Shown piece after piece: positions 1-9,611 of a DNA stretch of 64,000 bases. Source of the DNA: Anaerocolumna cellulosilytica (lineage in GTDB: Bacteria > Bacillota > Clostridia > Lachnospirales > Lachnospiraceae); NCBI RefSeq assembly GCF_014218335.1, contig NZ_AP023367.1, positions 4,397,501 through 4,461,500 of the forward strand, read 5' to 3'. Each line of letters opens with the position of its first letter. The first letter of the stretch is position 1. Made by a program: the position numbers and the translations under genes. Under the pieces are notes generated by a model that saw nothing but the letters and a program-made list of their open reading frames with translations, had not been told where the DNA came from and did not search any database.

Positions 1-1199
1 CTGAAGTTGCCGTTCCCTTGGGAATAATATTCACCAGCTATGGAAAAAAAGTTATAATCCCGTTCCGGGTCTCCATGCTTTCTGCTAAATAGATGGATAA
101 CTGCTTTAGTATCTCCCTCTTTAAATATATAAGGATATCCGCCTCTTAAAAAGTTGTCAAGATAACATTGTTTTACATATTGGTCAAATACAGAAACTGC
201 CGTATGGGTATCTACATCCTGCGTAAGTTCTTTAACAATCTCCTCTGCTCTTTGTTCCTTTTCATCAAAGTATCCGTCAATACAAAAATGGATGCTGTTC
301 TTTATAATCTGTTCCGGTGTACGAGAATAGCCTGTCAAGGTAGAGAAACGACAAATCTCACCGGGTTTTAACGAAGTCTTCACCGGCGTAAAACCACAAG
401 GTATCTTATTAGCATAGCACTGTTCCTGTTTTAATACGCCTGCTAATCCCTCTTCTAAAAAGCATACAGGATAAAGCAAAGAAGTTTCTTGTCCAAAGAT
501 AACTTCCCCATCATAAATAACAGGTAAAATACTGCCCTCTTTCACCGTCAGATAATAATAGCCTCCCTCTATTTCATCCACTTTAGCAGAATCGTCACTG
601 GTTGCACGTAGTGTATAGTAAGGAATTGTATCTCTATGTTTAATCTCCGTCCAGCTCTTTAGCAGATTGGACATTTCTTTAAAATCCCCATTTTTAATCC
701 CGTATGGAATAATTTTAGGAAGTCCGTCAAGGAGTTCAATGTCCTTTTCTTCCTCACTGATATTTTCAAGCTCTACCTTCCTTACCAGTCCCCCCACTGG
801 CTCTTCTGGTAAGACATAATATGTAATGGTTATTCTCAAACCGTAATCTGCATTTGTCTCCTGAATCTTAAAGCTATTCTTGTTCATGTACATAGTGCGT
901 TCTGTCTTTAGTAAACTTGGAAAAAATGGTTCATAAAAAACCCCGTTACAGCGAATAAAGGTACGAAAACCTTTTACAGCGGTATTCTCATAAGCGGTAT
1001 TGGCAGGATTAAACTCCATAATGGCATTACTTTTATTATGTACTCCAAAACTGTTAATACCCTGTCCCCGGTTGGTATAATAGACCCATACAGGAATCCC
1101 CCGAATTCCTGCAAGTCCCGGCAGAAAACTAGAAAAAGCCGGTAATTTATCGTAATCCTCCATAACATAAGTTTCACCCTCTAAAAAATATCTTCTCAT
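1..1199 (-). CDS. Cellobiose-phosphorylase-like glycoside phosphorylase (GH94/GH149/GH161 clan), C-terminal part outside window
   Basis: About 399 N-terminal residues are visible; the rest lies beyond the left edge. The start MRRYFLEGETYVMEDYDK and the nearby GIPVWVYYTNRGQGINSFG resemble the opening beta-sandwich domain of inverting sugar phosphorylases, which split glucosides with phosphate in the cytoplasm. Near the edge, DPERDYNFFSIAGEYYSQG is the type of segment leading into the catalytic (alpha/alpha)6 barrel of the larger family members. ATG at 1199 follows a GGGAAAGGG tract, but an in-frame ATG lies a few codons upstream. The LacI gene just upstream is on the same strand and probably co-transcribed. 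Family is fairly sure; the substrate (cellobiose, beta-1,3-glucan or other) cannot be told. Confidence 0.6.
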   Translation of the reverse strand, partial: MRRYFLEGETYVMEDYDKLPAFSSFLPGLAGIRGIPVWVYYTNRGQGINSFGVHNKSNAIMEFNPANTAYENTAVKGFRTFIRCNGVFYEPFFPSLLKTERTMYMNKNSFKIQETNADYGLRITITYYVLPEEPVGGLVRKVELENISEEEKDIELLDGLPKIIPYGIKNGDFKEMSNLLKSWTEIKHRDTIPYYTLRATSDDSAKVDEIEGGYYYLTVKEGSILPVIYDGEVIFGQETSLLYPVCFLEEGLAGVLKQEQCYANKIPCGFTPVKTSLKPGEICRFSTLTGYSRTPEQIIKNSIHFCIDGYFDEKEQRAEEIVKELTQDVDTHTAVSVFDQYVKQCYLDNFLRGGYPYIFKEGDTKAVIHLFSRKHGDPERDYNFFSIAGEYYSQGNGNF

Positions 1200-1276
1200 A
1201 ATTATTATCATGCCCTTTCCCATACCTGCAACCTTTAAGTTACAGGCACAAATTTGCGTTTGGTACCTCTTCTTTA

Positions 1277-2275
1277 TTATAATTTAATTGCACAGGATTC
1301 CCGTAGTATAAGCTCTGGATTCAGTCTGTGGATTGTTCCCTTAATTCCTTCATGCCCTTTCATGAGTCTAATAATTTCCTCCGCACTTATGTTACCAAGT
1401 TCCGTGACCGGACTGTGTACGGTAGTTAAAGCCGGCTTGTAATATGCTGCCAGTGTATTGTCGTCAAAGCCCATAACACTAACCGCTTCCGGCACCCGTA
1501 TACCGGCCTCTGTCAGTGCCCGTATACACCCCCAAGCCATTTCATCATTGGCACAAAACACTGCATCCGGCAGCGGAATCTTCTTTAATAACAGTACTCT
1601 CATCTCACTATAGGCTACTGCCTCCTCAAAATAGCCTCTTAAAATGATTGCTTCATCCACTGGCAGTGAATACTTGTTAAGTACGTTAACATAAGTCCCA
1701 AATCTGGCTTCATCATCATAATTATGAATTCCATGTATATATCCGATTCGTCGATGTCCCTGTTTTATTAAGTATTCCATAGCAAGTGCTGCGCCCACTG
1801 TATTATCAATAATAACACTGGAGATACCCTTACCTTCTATTTCCCTGTCTATAAATACCACCGGAAGCCCTGTCAGTCTAATTCTTTCAATAAACTGGTC
1901 TGACAACCCTTCATTTAAAACAATGGCTCCCTCGACTCCAGATGAGATAATCATACTGTAGATTTCTTCACTGGTATTTTCATTACTTACATATATATTA
2001 AGTAAATATCCTTGTAACTTACACCGCAAGTGAACTGCCTGCATCAGCATTTTATAAAAATCTCCTTGAATACTAGGCAAAAACAGGCCAACGGTGTTTT
2101 TTTTGTTGGTCTTTAAGAACTTCGCATTCATGTTTGGTACATAATTTAGCTTATGGGCTGCCTCTAAAACCTTTCTTTTTGTTTCTTCACTTACAACATC
2201 TACATGATTCAGCACATTGGAAACAGTGGAAATTGCTACTCCTGATTCCCTTGCCACATCTTTAATCGTTACCAT
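1277..2275 (-). CDS. LacI-family transcriptional regulator
   Basis: 332 residues, normal LacI length. Residues 1-50 form the helix-turn-helix and hinge (TIKDVARESGVAISTVSNVL), followed by a periplasmic-binding-protein-type sugar-sensing core starting near residue 60 (NTVGLFLPS) and ending with the conserved SVMGFDDNTLAAY region. It lies 77 bp upstream of the phosphorylase on the same strand, so it probably controls that gene. Two AT-rich palindromes centred on ACGT in its own upstream region are good operator candidates, implying autoregulation. Effector unknown. Confidence 0.9.
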   Translation of the reverse strand: MVTIKDVARESGVAISTVSNVLNHVDVVSEETKRKVLEAAHKLNYVPNMNAKFLKTNKKNTVGLFLPSIQGDFYKMLMQAVHLRCKLQGYLLNIYVSNENTSEEIYSMIISSGVEGAIVLNEGLSDQFIERIRLTGLPVVFIDREIEGKGISSVIIDNTVGAALAMEYLIKQGHRRIGYIHGIHNYDDEARFGTYVNVLNKYSLPVDEAIILRGYFEEAVAYSEMRVLLLKKIPLPDAVFCANDEMAWGCIRALTEAGIRVPEAVSVMGFDDNTLAAYYKPALTTVHSPVTELGNISAEEIIRLMKGHEGIKGTIHRLNPELILRESCAIKL

Positions 2276-2371
2276 GTTACCTCCTGCTATATGTCTTTAC
2301 CTACATAATTCTATCATATCCTTTTATTAACTCTTATTGTTATTATATAATCACCAAATCTATTATGCAAG

Positions 2372-2389
2372 AATAAAAACGTTTTTATT
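2372..2389. promoter_or_regulatory. LacI-type operator palindrome 1
   Basis: Perfect 18-bp palindrome AATAAAAACGTTTTTATT with the central CG typical of LacI-family sites, 97 bp upstream of the lacI-like gene start. Binding by that regulator is inferred. Confidence 0.6.
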
Positions 2390-2525
2390 GCGTATATCTA
2401 ATGAATTCTTTTGATATTTACACTTTTTAGTGCAAATTATATGAATTTTTATTTCTTAATTTTAAAATTGCAATAAATATTTTATTTTTAATTCCATTGT
2501 ATGAATTATTATACATAATATATTA

Positions 2526-2539
2526 TAAAAACGTTTTTA
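2526..2539. promoter_or_regulatory. LacI-type operator palindrome 2
   Basis: Perfect 14-bp palindrome TAAAAACGTTTTTA sharing the core of the site centred at 2380/2381; the centres are 152 bp apart, a spacing that could allow DNA looping. Confidence 0.55.
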
Positions 2540-2560
2540 GCTCTATACGCTCATAAACGC

Positions 2561-2606
2561 AAAAAGAGACAGCACCGATTTTACATCGAAGCTATCTCTT
2601 TTTTAT
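2561..2606 (-). terminator. Rho-independent terminator after pectate lyase
   Basis: 13-bp stem (2561-2573 with 2591-2603, one G-U pair) with a T tract on both strands; it lies about 100 bp downstream of the minus-strand pectate lyase stop. Confidence 0.7.
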
Positions 2607-2703
2607 TGTTTATAAATTGAAGATATGTCTTGAATCCAGTTTTTGTGAAGGAAAGCCATAGAGCTTCTTCTATCTATATATTCTAAATTGCAATGGCAGT
2701 ATT

Positions 2704-3723
2704 TTATTGTTTAAAGGAACAATTAACTACTGTTGCTCCTACAATAACATCTTTATTTTTTCCATTGCTCGAGATACAATCTGTAAATTTGTGTTTTCCT
2801 GAGGAAGGTGCCTTCGGGAAATTAAAGTTTACATTATTACTTGTACCGGTGCATTTTACAAGTGTTATAGCACCCGTATTATTGTTAAGGTCAAACCCCC
2901 TCGACCTGTTTCCTATGGCTTTGCAATTCTCAAGATAATGGTTGTCAGCAGTATAATTACCGCCTACTTTAAATCCCTGACCATTCCCATCTGAAACTCC
3001 ATTGTAAGATGCTTCACTGTTATAAACCTTCACAGCATTACCAGCCTGGTAAAAGTCAAATCCATCATCTGAATTATACAATGCCGTACAATTTTCAAAG
3101 ATATTACCAGGTCCCACATTCAGCTTTGCAGCAAATCCGTCCGCATTCTCTCCATTTGTTTTGGAGTCATAATTATAAGTAGAAGTTACTCTGGTAATAC
3201 GGTTATTAGAAGCTCCATTACTCATCTGAAGTCCCGTATCTCCGCAGCCGGTAATGAAGCAATCCTGTACACGGTTATTATTCCCACTGATATGTATCCC
3301 ATTGTCTCCTGCATTTTTTATCGTGAGCCCTGCTATAATCCAGTAATTTCCTGCTATCTGAAAACCTCTGGAGCTGTCCGCATAAGGCTGACTGGAAAAA
3401 TCAATTACCGGAGCATGTCCGCTATAATTTAATATCTTGATTTCTGAACCACTGGAGCCATTTGCAGTTAGTTTAAAGGTGGTGGAAGAGCTGTATGTAC
3501 CATTCATTACAAATATGGTAGTTCCGGCACTTGCCTTTGTCAGTGCTTTTGTTAAAGTCTTAAAGGGCTTGTCTTTTGATAAGCCATCGTTGGAATCATT
3601 TCCACTTACAGAAACATAATAGTAGGTGGTTGCAGCTTTTGCCAGATGAGCATTAACAAACAACAAACTAGCCAACATGATGCAGGTCATAAACATAGCG
3701 ATACTTCTTTTTCTTTTCCTCAT
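2704..3723 (-). CDS. Secreted pectate lyase, PL9 family
   Basis: 339 residues. The N-terminus has basic residues, a hydrophobic segment and an AKA cleavage site near residue 30, so it is a Sec-exported protein. The mature part starts with YYYVSVSGNDSNDGLS, typical of right-handed beta-helix pectin enzymes. NADGFAAKL, NSDDGFDFY and GQGFKVGG match the calcium-binding aspartates and candidate catalytic lysine of PL9 lyases, which cleave polygalacturonate by beta-elimination. At about 310 mature residues it is a single catalytic domain with no binding module or anchor. Supports a plant cell-wall-degrading lifestyle. Confidence 0.85.
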   Translation of the reverse strand: MRKRKRSIAMFMTCIMLASLLFVNAHLAKAATTYYYVSVSGNDSNDGLSKDKPFKTLTKALTKASAGTTIFVMNGTYSSSTTFKLTANGSSGSEIKILNYSGHAPVIDFSSQPYADSSRGFQIAGNYWIIAGLTIKNAGDNGIHISGNNNRVQDCFITGCGDTGLQMSNGASNNRITRVTSTYNYDSKTNGENADGFAAKLNVGPGNIFENCTALYNSDDGFDFYQAGNAVKVYNSEASYNGVSDGNGQGFKVGGNYTADNHYLENCKAIGNRSRGFDLNNNTGAITLVKCTGTSNNVNFNFPKAPSSGKHKFTDCISSNGKNKDVIVGATVVNCSFKQ

Positions 3724-3904
3724 TACTATACCCCTTTCATTTGATGAATTTTAAACCTCTCCTTGGGTTTAAAATCGTTAAAATGTTATGTAACATAATG
3801 GTCAACCTTCTCCATCAGTCCAACCAAATATTTACTACTTTAGTATAGCATAAAATAGTTCAGCAGAAAAGATATAAGTAAATCATTTCCATGTTAAGTT
3901 TTTC

Positions 3905-3934
3905 ACAAAAATAGCCTGCCCTAAGGCAGACTAA
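3905..3934 (-). terminator. Terminator after fprA
   Basis: 9-bp stem TAGTCTGCC/GGCAGGCTA (minus strand, one G-U pair) with a 4-nt loop, followed by TTTTT on the minus strand, just past the flavodiiron gene stop. Confidence 0.6.
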
Positions 3935-3943
3935 AAATGTTCA

Positions 3944-5164
3944 TTATTTTACTGCTTCTTCTACCAGACTAACCAGTTTATCAATCTGTTCACTGATTTT
4001 TGACAGTACCTCTTCATCCGATTTACCAAGGAATTCGACAGGTTCAACAAACTCCCAGTTCATACCAAGCCTTGTGGTTATCTCATCAAGTTCTCTTTGA
4101 GCACCACCAGACCAACCATAAGAACCGAAGCGGAATGCTTTACGATTAAATACTTTTTTCTTACCTAATTCTTCTAACACAGCTCCCATTGGAGGGAACA
4201 TCTTAAATTCATAGGTAGGCATTGCTACAATAATTCCTGTTGATGTCCAGGCTGAGGTTAATACAGTTCCCCAGGAATCTTTAGGCACCTGATGTACATG
4301 AAGTGTAATGTCCTTCTTCTCTAACATTTTTATGGCATGCTTTACGGCTGTTTCCGTCATACCATACATAGAACCCCAGATAAAAGTAATTTCTTTTCTG
4401 GCAGGTCCTTTCTGATAATCTGCGTAATCAGAATAGGCATCCATAATCTTCGCCGGCTCTCTCCATATCAGACCATGTCCCGGGGCAATCTGCTTAACCG
4501 GTAATTCTCTGCATTTTGCCACTGCTTTTTTAACCTGAGGCGAAAAGTGGGCTACGATATTGGAATAATACCTTACTGTATCCTTCTCATATTCTTTCAG
4601 CTCTTCTTCACTAAACTGGTCTGCATAAATCTTGTCCTCTAATTTTCCAAAAGAACCAAAAGCGTCACAAGAGAATAAAGTACCTGTAAGAGTATCAAAT
4701 GCTGCAATGGTATCCGGCCAGTGCACATTGGGAATTTCGGTAAAGGTTATCACATGTCCGTTTCCTAAGTCAAGCGTATCCTTCTCACCTACTACTGTAA
4801 TGTTTTCTGTCTGTCCATAGAATGCGCTAAGTAATTCCTTACCTTTTTTACTGCAAACAACCTGAAAATTCTTATTTATCTTTTTAAAAGCTTCAATCCA
4901 ACCGGAATGGTCTGGCTCCACATGGTTAACAATTAAGTATTCAATATCCTTTGGATTAATATTTAATTTGTCCAATAAGGCAAACAAGCTTTCCGGAACC
5001 CCGTCCCAACCACACACACCATCAACAATTGCTGTTTTTTCACCTTTTATGATATATGAGTTTAAGGATACTCCATTTGGCATTTCCCATAAACCTTCAA
5101 ATAATATATTCTCTACATTAACAGAAAGCTGATAGGTTTCCTTAGCTATATTATTTACCTGCAT
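3944..5164 (-). CDS. fprA: Flavodiiron protein (A-type flavoprotein, O2 or NO reductase)
   Basis: 406 residues, the standard length. Residues 1-260 are the metallo-beta-lactamase-like diiron domain with HVEPDHSGW ligands; the C-terminal third is a flavodoxin domain starting ITFIWGSMYGMTETAV, the FMN phosphate loop. The cytoplasmic enzyme reduces O2 to water (or NO to N2O), taking electrons from rubredoxin. It fits the nearby rubredoxin, rubrerythrin and desulfoferrodoxin genes as oxygen defence, but is transcribed alone from its own promoter with an AGGAGGACTAAAT ribosome site. Whether it prefers O2 or NO cannot be told. Confidence 0.93.
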   Translation of the reverse strand: MQVNNIAKETYQLSVNVENILFEGLWEMPNGVSLNSYIIKGEKTAIVDGVCGWDGVPESLFALLDKLNINPKDIEYLIVNHVEPDHSGWIEAFKKINKNFQVVCSKKGKELLSAFYGQTENITVVGEKDTLDLGNGHVITFTEIPNVHWPDTIAAFDTLTGTLFSCDAFGSFGKLEDKIYADQFSEEELKEYEKDTVRYYSNIVAHFSPQVKKAVAKCRELPVKQIAPGHGLIWREPAKIMDAYSDYADYQKGPARKEITFIWGSMYGMTETAVKHAIKMLEKKDITLHVHQVPKDSWGTVLTSAWTSTGIIVAMPTYEFKMFPPMGAVLEELGKKKVFNRKAFRFGSYGWSGGAQRELDEITTRLGMNWEFVEPVEFLGKSDEEVLSKISEQIDKLVSLVEEAVK

Positions 5165-5193
5165 ATTTAGTCCTCCTTCGATATATTATTCTC

Positions 5194-5222
5194 ATTTTAT
5201 CTTTATTTAACCCCTACGTCAA
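5194..5222 (-). promoter_or_regulatory. Promoter of fprA
   Basis: Minus-strand TTGACG (5217-5222), 17 bp, TAAAAT (5194-5199), 30 bp upstream of the fprA start. Confidence 0.6.
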
Positions 5223-5415
5223 CCAAATATATAGAAAGAATTTTTCATACCGGTCTTATCCGTTTAAAAATAGGATGCTATTCATTACTTTTTTCTTAAT
5301 GCTTTTTTATTGTAACCTGCCTAAATAATATTAGTATTACATATTTTGCCACATAATTGCCATTTGTTAGGAATTAAATAATGTTATTAAATACTATAGT
5401 AATATGGAGGTTTTC

Positions 5416-7860
5416 ATGAGGAGTAAAACATTACCAAATCACAACATATTTCTTGTTTTATTTGCTATTGTTATACCGTTAATTTATTTTAATTATTCAA
5501 CACAGGCACAGGCAAAGAATACGGATGCTGGTTTTAAAATTAAAGATGGCGTGCTGATAAAATATTACGGTACTGAGGAAAAAGTTACTATTCCAAATTC
5601 CGTAACAACCATTGGCAATTCTGCCTTTTACGATGTCAGAACTTTGAAAAACTTAGTTATTCCTAAAACGGTCACAAGTATAGGCGACAAAGCCTTTATG
5701 GAATGCAAAAATCTGCAGACCGTTTCTATACCTGACACGGTAAAAGAAATCGGGAAAGAGGCGTTCTACCAATGCCCATCCATTAAAAGCATAAAACTTC
5801 CGAAGACCCTTATTTCTATTGGAGAAAACGCCTTTGGTAAATGTGAAAGTTTGAAAAGTATCTCACAGCCTACTTCTATCAAAACAATTGGAATAGATGC
5901 CTTTGATGGGACTCCTTGGTTAGAATCGGAGCAAAAAGAAAGTTCCTTCGTAATCATCGACCACATTCTAATCAGCGGCAAATATGCAAAAGGAAATATA
6001 ACGATTCCACCGAATGTAACTATAATCGGCGCAAAAGCCTTCTCATCAAACGATGCGATTACACATGTTAAAGTACCTGAATCTGTCATTGAGATAGGAA
6101 GACAAGCTTTCTCTTTATGTGACAGTCTACAGAAAATATCCATAGAAGGCCCAATCAAAACCATCGAGTTAAATACCTTCGAGCACTGCACCTCCTTAAC
6201 AGAAATCCTTCTGCCGGAAACCTTAACTACTATTAGTGGTGCTGCTTTTATAGGCTGTAGTAATCTAAACGAAATCACTCTTCCCGATTCTGTTACCTAT
6301 CTAGGTGGTGCTGCTTTTAAGGATTGCAGGAATCTTACTAAGATTACCTTATCAAAAAGCTTGGAGAAAATTATCAAAAATACGTTTGCATACTGCTATA
6401 ACTTAAAGGATATTTCCCTTCCTCCCTCCCTTAAGGAAATCACAGAGTATGCCTTTAGTGACAGCAGTATTGAGCGTATTATGGTACCAGATACCGTTAC
6501 TTTCATTGGCACAGGAGCCTTTGCGCACTGTAAACAACTTGTTTCTGTTTACCTGCCCGATTCAATCACCTCAATCGGAGATAGTGCTTTTTGGGGGTGT
6601 ACCTCTCTAACGGAGATAACGATCCCAGCTTCTATAACAAAAATCGGTTATTCTGCCTTTTATAATACTAGCTGGTTAAAGGAACGCCAAAAGGAAAACC
6701 CGTTGGTTACTTTTGGTAGTATATTAATTGATGGTAGTAATGCAGTAGGAGAGCTTACCATACCAAGTACGATAACTACTATTGCTCCTAGAGCTTTTTG
6801 GGAGAACACAAAAATTTCCGCCGTAACTCTTCCAAATAGTGTAAAAAAAATAGGGGATGACGCTTTTTCAGGATGCACTAACTTAGAAAAAGTAAAACTT
6901 TCAGACAATCTGACTGCAATTGAAAACGGTGTTTTTAAGTATTGTAAATCATTACAATCGATTCACTTGCCGGAAAATATAAAGACTATTGGTAGCGAGG
7001 CCTTCTACGAATGCAACAAAATAAAAAGTCTTGTGCTACCCTCCTCTCTTACCGAAATAGGTTCCGGGGCTTTTTCTTCCTGCGCCAACCTGAAAGAAAT
7101 AAACATTCCAGAGAAGGTAAAAACCATTCCTTCCAATGCATTTCAGTTTTGCAGCCGTCTTAAAAGTATCAACCTGCCTAATTCTGTTACAGCAATTGAA
7201 GATAGCGCATTTTATGACTGCACCAGCTTAAAGACCATTACTATTCCCTCCTCCGTAAATACTTTTAAAGGTTCTGTATTTACAGGTACACCCTGGCTTA
7301 AGGAAAGAAAGAAGAAAGATACATTCGTTGTTATAAATGGTGTATTAATTGGAGCGGCTGATATAACCGGCAGCATACGTATTCCTGATACTGTAATATC
7401 CATCGCTGAAGAAGCCTTTAGTCGTCAAGAAAAAATGACTGGTATTATACTCCCTAAAAACTTAAAAACCATTGAAAAATATACCTTCTCCAACTGCACG
7501 AAATTAAAGAGTATAACCATTCCGGATACGGTAACCAATATTGGCTCTAGTTCCTTTTCTAACTGTAGCAGCTTAACCTTAATAAAGCTTCCAAAAGCAT
7601 TAAAAAGCATTGAAAGTTTTGCTTTTTCCGGTTGCAGCAGCTTAGCCAGTATTACGATTCCGAGTAAAGTTACCAGTATCGGGTATGCGGCTTTTTCTGA
7701 CTGCACTAGCTTAAAATCCATAGTAATTCCCAGTTCTGTAAGAACAATGGGGGATGGTGTTTTTATGAGATGTTACAAACAGGTAACCATTTTATGCAAA
7801 AAGAACTCTTATATTGTCCAATATGCAATTAGAAACGGTATCAAGTATAAGTACAATTAA
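5416..7860 (+). CDS. Secreted BspA-like leucine-rich-repeat protein
   Basis: 814 residues from ATG 5416, chosen because GGAGG at 5406-5410 is placed correctly for it; the ATG at 5404 overlaps that site. A signal peptide (hydrophobic residues 11-27, QAQA cleavage region) precedes roughly 30 repeats of about 23 residues, each like 'IPDSVTSIGDSAFWGCTSL', the LRR_5/BspA pattern. Three longer breaks (WL-x-x-R/E..., around residues 170, 415 and 635) divide the array into blocks of similar design, suggesting internal duplication. There is no LPXTG motif, S-layer domain or membrane anchor, so it is secreted or loosely attached. Probably adhesion or protein binding; the ligand is unknown. Stands alone. 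Confidence 0.85.
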   Translation: MRSKTLPNHNIFLVLFAIVIPLIYFNYSTQAQAKNTDAGFKIKDGVLIKYYGTEEKVTIPNSVTTIGNSAFYDVRTLKNLVIPKTVTSIGDKAFMECKNLQTVSIPDTVKEIGKEAFYQCPSIKSIKLPKTLISIGENAFGKCESLKSISQPTSIKTIGIDAFDGTPWLESEQKESSFVIIDHILISGKYAKGNITIPPNVTIIGAKAFSSNDAITHVKVPESVIEIGRQAFSLCDSLQKISIEGPIKTIELNTFEHCTSLTEILLPETLTTISGAAFIGCSNLNEITLPDSVTYLGGAAFKDCRNLTKITLSKSLEKIIKNTFAYCYNLKDISLPPSLKEITEYAFSDSSIERIMVPDTVTFIGTGAFAHCKQLVSVYLPDSITSIGDSAFWGCTSLTEITIPASITKIGYSAFYNTSWLKERQKENPLVTFGSILIDGSNAVGELTIPSTITTIAPRAFWENTKISAVTLPNSVKKIGDDAFSGCTNLEKVKLSDNLTAIENGVFKYCKSLQSIHLPENIKTIGSEAFYECNKIKSLVLPSSLTEIGSGAFSSCANLKEINIPEKVKTIPSNAFQFCSRLKSINLPNSVTAIEDSAFYDCTSLKTITIPSSVNTFKGSVFTGTPWLKERKKKDTFVVINGVLIGAADITGSIRIPDTVISIAEEAFSRQEKMTGIILPKNLKTIEKYTFSNCTKLKSITIPDTVTNIGSSSFSNCSSLTLIKLPKALKSIESFAFSGCSSLASITIPSKVTSIGYAAFSDCTSLKSIVIPSSVRTMGDGVFMRCYKQVTILCKKNSYIVQYAIRNGIKYKYN

Positions 7861-8024
7861 TGCAAATTCTATGATATAACAACCTGAAAAACTATAACTT
7901 GTAAAAAAAGAATTGTAACTTTCCTTTGTATCCGTCATAATGGAATAAGTATTTCTTTTGAATACCATTCGTAACACGCTGACATACTATTTAACATACA
8001 ACCAGAGAAAAGAGGGATTTTATT

Positions 8025-8282
8025 ATGAAGGAAATAAAAATGTTTGTTACCAGCTGGTGTCCCTATTGTCAAAAGGCACGTCTTTTTATGGAAGAATTAT
8101 ATGAGGAGAATCCAAACTATCGTAACCTTAAGATTCAGATAATTGATGAAGAATTAGAGACAGAAGTGGCAAACCAATATGATTATTATTATGTACCCAC
8201 CTTTTATTTAGAGGGTACTAAATTTAATGAAGGTGCCATTGGAAAAGAGAAAATAAAGGAACTGTTTGAAGCTGCTAAGTAA
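8025..8282 (+). CDS. Glutaredoxin-like thiol-disulfide protein
   Basis: 85 residues with a thioredoxin fold: redox motif CPYC at residues 12-15 and a cis-proline segment VPTFY near residue 64. CPYC is the classical glutaredoxin active site. Probably a small cytoplasmic disulfide reductase that pairs with the thioredoxin encoded 100 bp downstream on the same strand. Ribosome site GAGGGATTTTATT. Substrate unknown. Confidence 0.8.
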   Translation: MKEIKMFVTSWCPYCQKARLFMEELYEENPNYRNLKIQIIDEELETEVANQYDYYYVPTFYLEGTKFNEGAIGKEKIKELFEAAK

Positions 8283-8383
8283 ATCCAGACCACTTTCCTG
8301 ATTATGTAACTTAATCACAGAAACAAGGATTCAAATCAGTTATACTTGGGACAATCAATAACAATACAAAGGAGATGAAATAT

Positions 8384-8692
8384 ATGAGTGTACTAACAAT
8401 TACAAAAAATAATTTTGATGCTGAGGTTAAGAATTCCTCCCAACCAGTCCTCTTAGATTTCTGGGCATCCTGGTGCGGTCCCTGTAAGATGGTATCTCCT
8501 ATCATAGACGAGATTGCAAAAGAAAATTCAGATATTAAAGTTGGAAAGGTAAACGTTGACGAAGAATCTGAACTTGCAGGTGATTTTAAGGTAATGTCCA
8601 TTCCTACCCTGGTAGTAATTAAAGATGGCAAGGTTCATAATACAACGGTTGGTGTTCAATCCAAACAAAACATCTTAAAGCTTTTGGATTAA
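8384..8692 (+). CDS. trxA: Thioredoxin
   Basis: 102 residues from ATG 8384; GGAG at 8371-8374 is 9 bp upstream, whereas the ATG at 8375 directly abuts it. Canonical WCGPC active site preceded by FWASW, and the cis-proline motif SIPTL. General cytoplasmic disulfide reductase supplying electrons to targets such as the class Ia ribonucleotide reductase encoded near 45 kb. No thioredoxin reductase gene is adjacent. Confidence 0.93.
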   Translation: MSVLTITKNNFDAEVKNSSQPVLLDFWASWCGPCKMVSPIIDEIAKENSDIKVGKVNVDEESELAGDFKVMSIPTLVVIKDGKVHNTTVGVQSKQNILKLLD

Positions 8693-8740
8693 TGCTAAGT
8701 GGCTTATAAGATTATATAAATTTTATATTGTTAAAGAATT

Positions 8741-8790
8741 CCTAAGAAGCCAGTTGAGAATGATATTACTTTCTCAACTGGCTTCTTAGG
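8741..8790 (+). terminator. Long perfect inverted repeat after trxA
   Basis: 20-bp perfect stem (8741-8760 with 8771-8790) and 10-nt loop. It lacks a clear U tract, so it may be an mRNA 3'-end stabiliser or a terminator for the converging genes. Confidence 0.5.
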
Positions 8791-8933
8791 CTAATATACT
8801 TAAGAATCTCAATCTATATATCAATAAATAAAACCAAAAATATATTAACCGTTTTAACCACCTCATCAATCTTGTTTTGGCCAACTCCCCAAAACAACGG
8901 TATGACCTAGCGCTCTCAGGGATACTACCTCAA

Positions 8934-9611
8934 TTATATAACCAACTCCCTGAGTTTTTTCTTGTCAATTACCTTTACCCCTCCTCTGGAAAGTTCCACA
9001 ATCCCTTCCTGGGCAAAGTATTTTAACATTCTTGACACTACCTCTCTGGCACTGCCAACATATTTTGCAATCTGTTCATGGGTTAGTTCTAATATATCGG
9101 ATTGGTTTCTGGCTATTTCATCTGATAAAAAGATAGCTAATCTCTTATCAAAACTCATAAACAATACCTGCTCCATTGCCCACATAACATCTGAAAAAGC
9201 ATCGATTACAAGCTTGTTGGCGAAATTCTCAGCATATATGTTAGAAGCACAGAGCTGCTGATACGTTATGGCATCAATCAATAATACTTCACAATCACTT
9301 TCTGCATCTATATGAACATCAAACGTTATATTCTCAAGTATACAAGAAGCTGATAATATACATATATTCCCATCTCTTAAACGGTATAACGTGATTTCTT
9401 TTCCATCCTCTGACAGAATATATACCCTGAGATTTCCTTTCTTAATAAGTAGAACTCCAATGCAATCACTGCCTCCGCTGTGGATTCTGCTTCCTTTTTC
9501 ATAGTGTACTGGTGTGATGTTTTTTAATATCTGATTCTTTTGTGTTTGGCTCAATTTATCCCAAAAGGTCAGCACCTGAGGTATATAAGTTAAATCCTGT
9601 TCTGATAACAT
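8934..9611 (-). CDS. Crp/Fnr-family transcriptional regulator
   Basis: 225 residues from ATG 9611, which follows AGGAGGAATTT; a TTG further up is less likely. The N-terminal cyclic-nucleotide-binding-like domain (GDSCIGVLL-like turn, residues about 30-130) is followed by a Crp-type winged helix with the recognition segment YVGSAREVVSRMLKYF near the C-terminus. Cysteines occur (SDCIG, ICILSASC, SDCEV), but not the N-terminal cluster of Fe-S Fnr proteins. Being next to desulfoferrodoxin and rubrerythrin suggests, without proving, a role in redox or nitrosative stress. Confidence 0.85.
   Translation of the reverse strand: MLSEQDLTYIPQVLTFWDKLSQTQKNQILKNITPVHYEKGSRIHSGGSDCIGVLLIKKGNLRVYILSEDGKEITLYRLRDGNICILSASCILENITFDVHIDAESDCEVLLIDAITYQQLCASNIYAENFANKLVIDAFSDVMWAMEQVLFMSFDKRLAIFLSDEIARNQSDILELTHEQIAKYVGSAREVVSRMLKYFAQEGIVELSRGGVKVIDKKKLRELVI

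Noticed and set aside
5766-7721. Several minus-strand ORFs of 60-170 residues
   Set aside because: Antisense shadows of the leucine-rich-repeat gene; no ribosome sites and no family features.
5416-7860. Tandem repeat array or CRISPR
   Set aside because: The periodicity is protein-level leucine-rich repeats with diverged DNA, not conserved DNA repeats with spacers.
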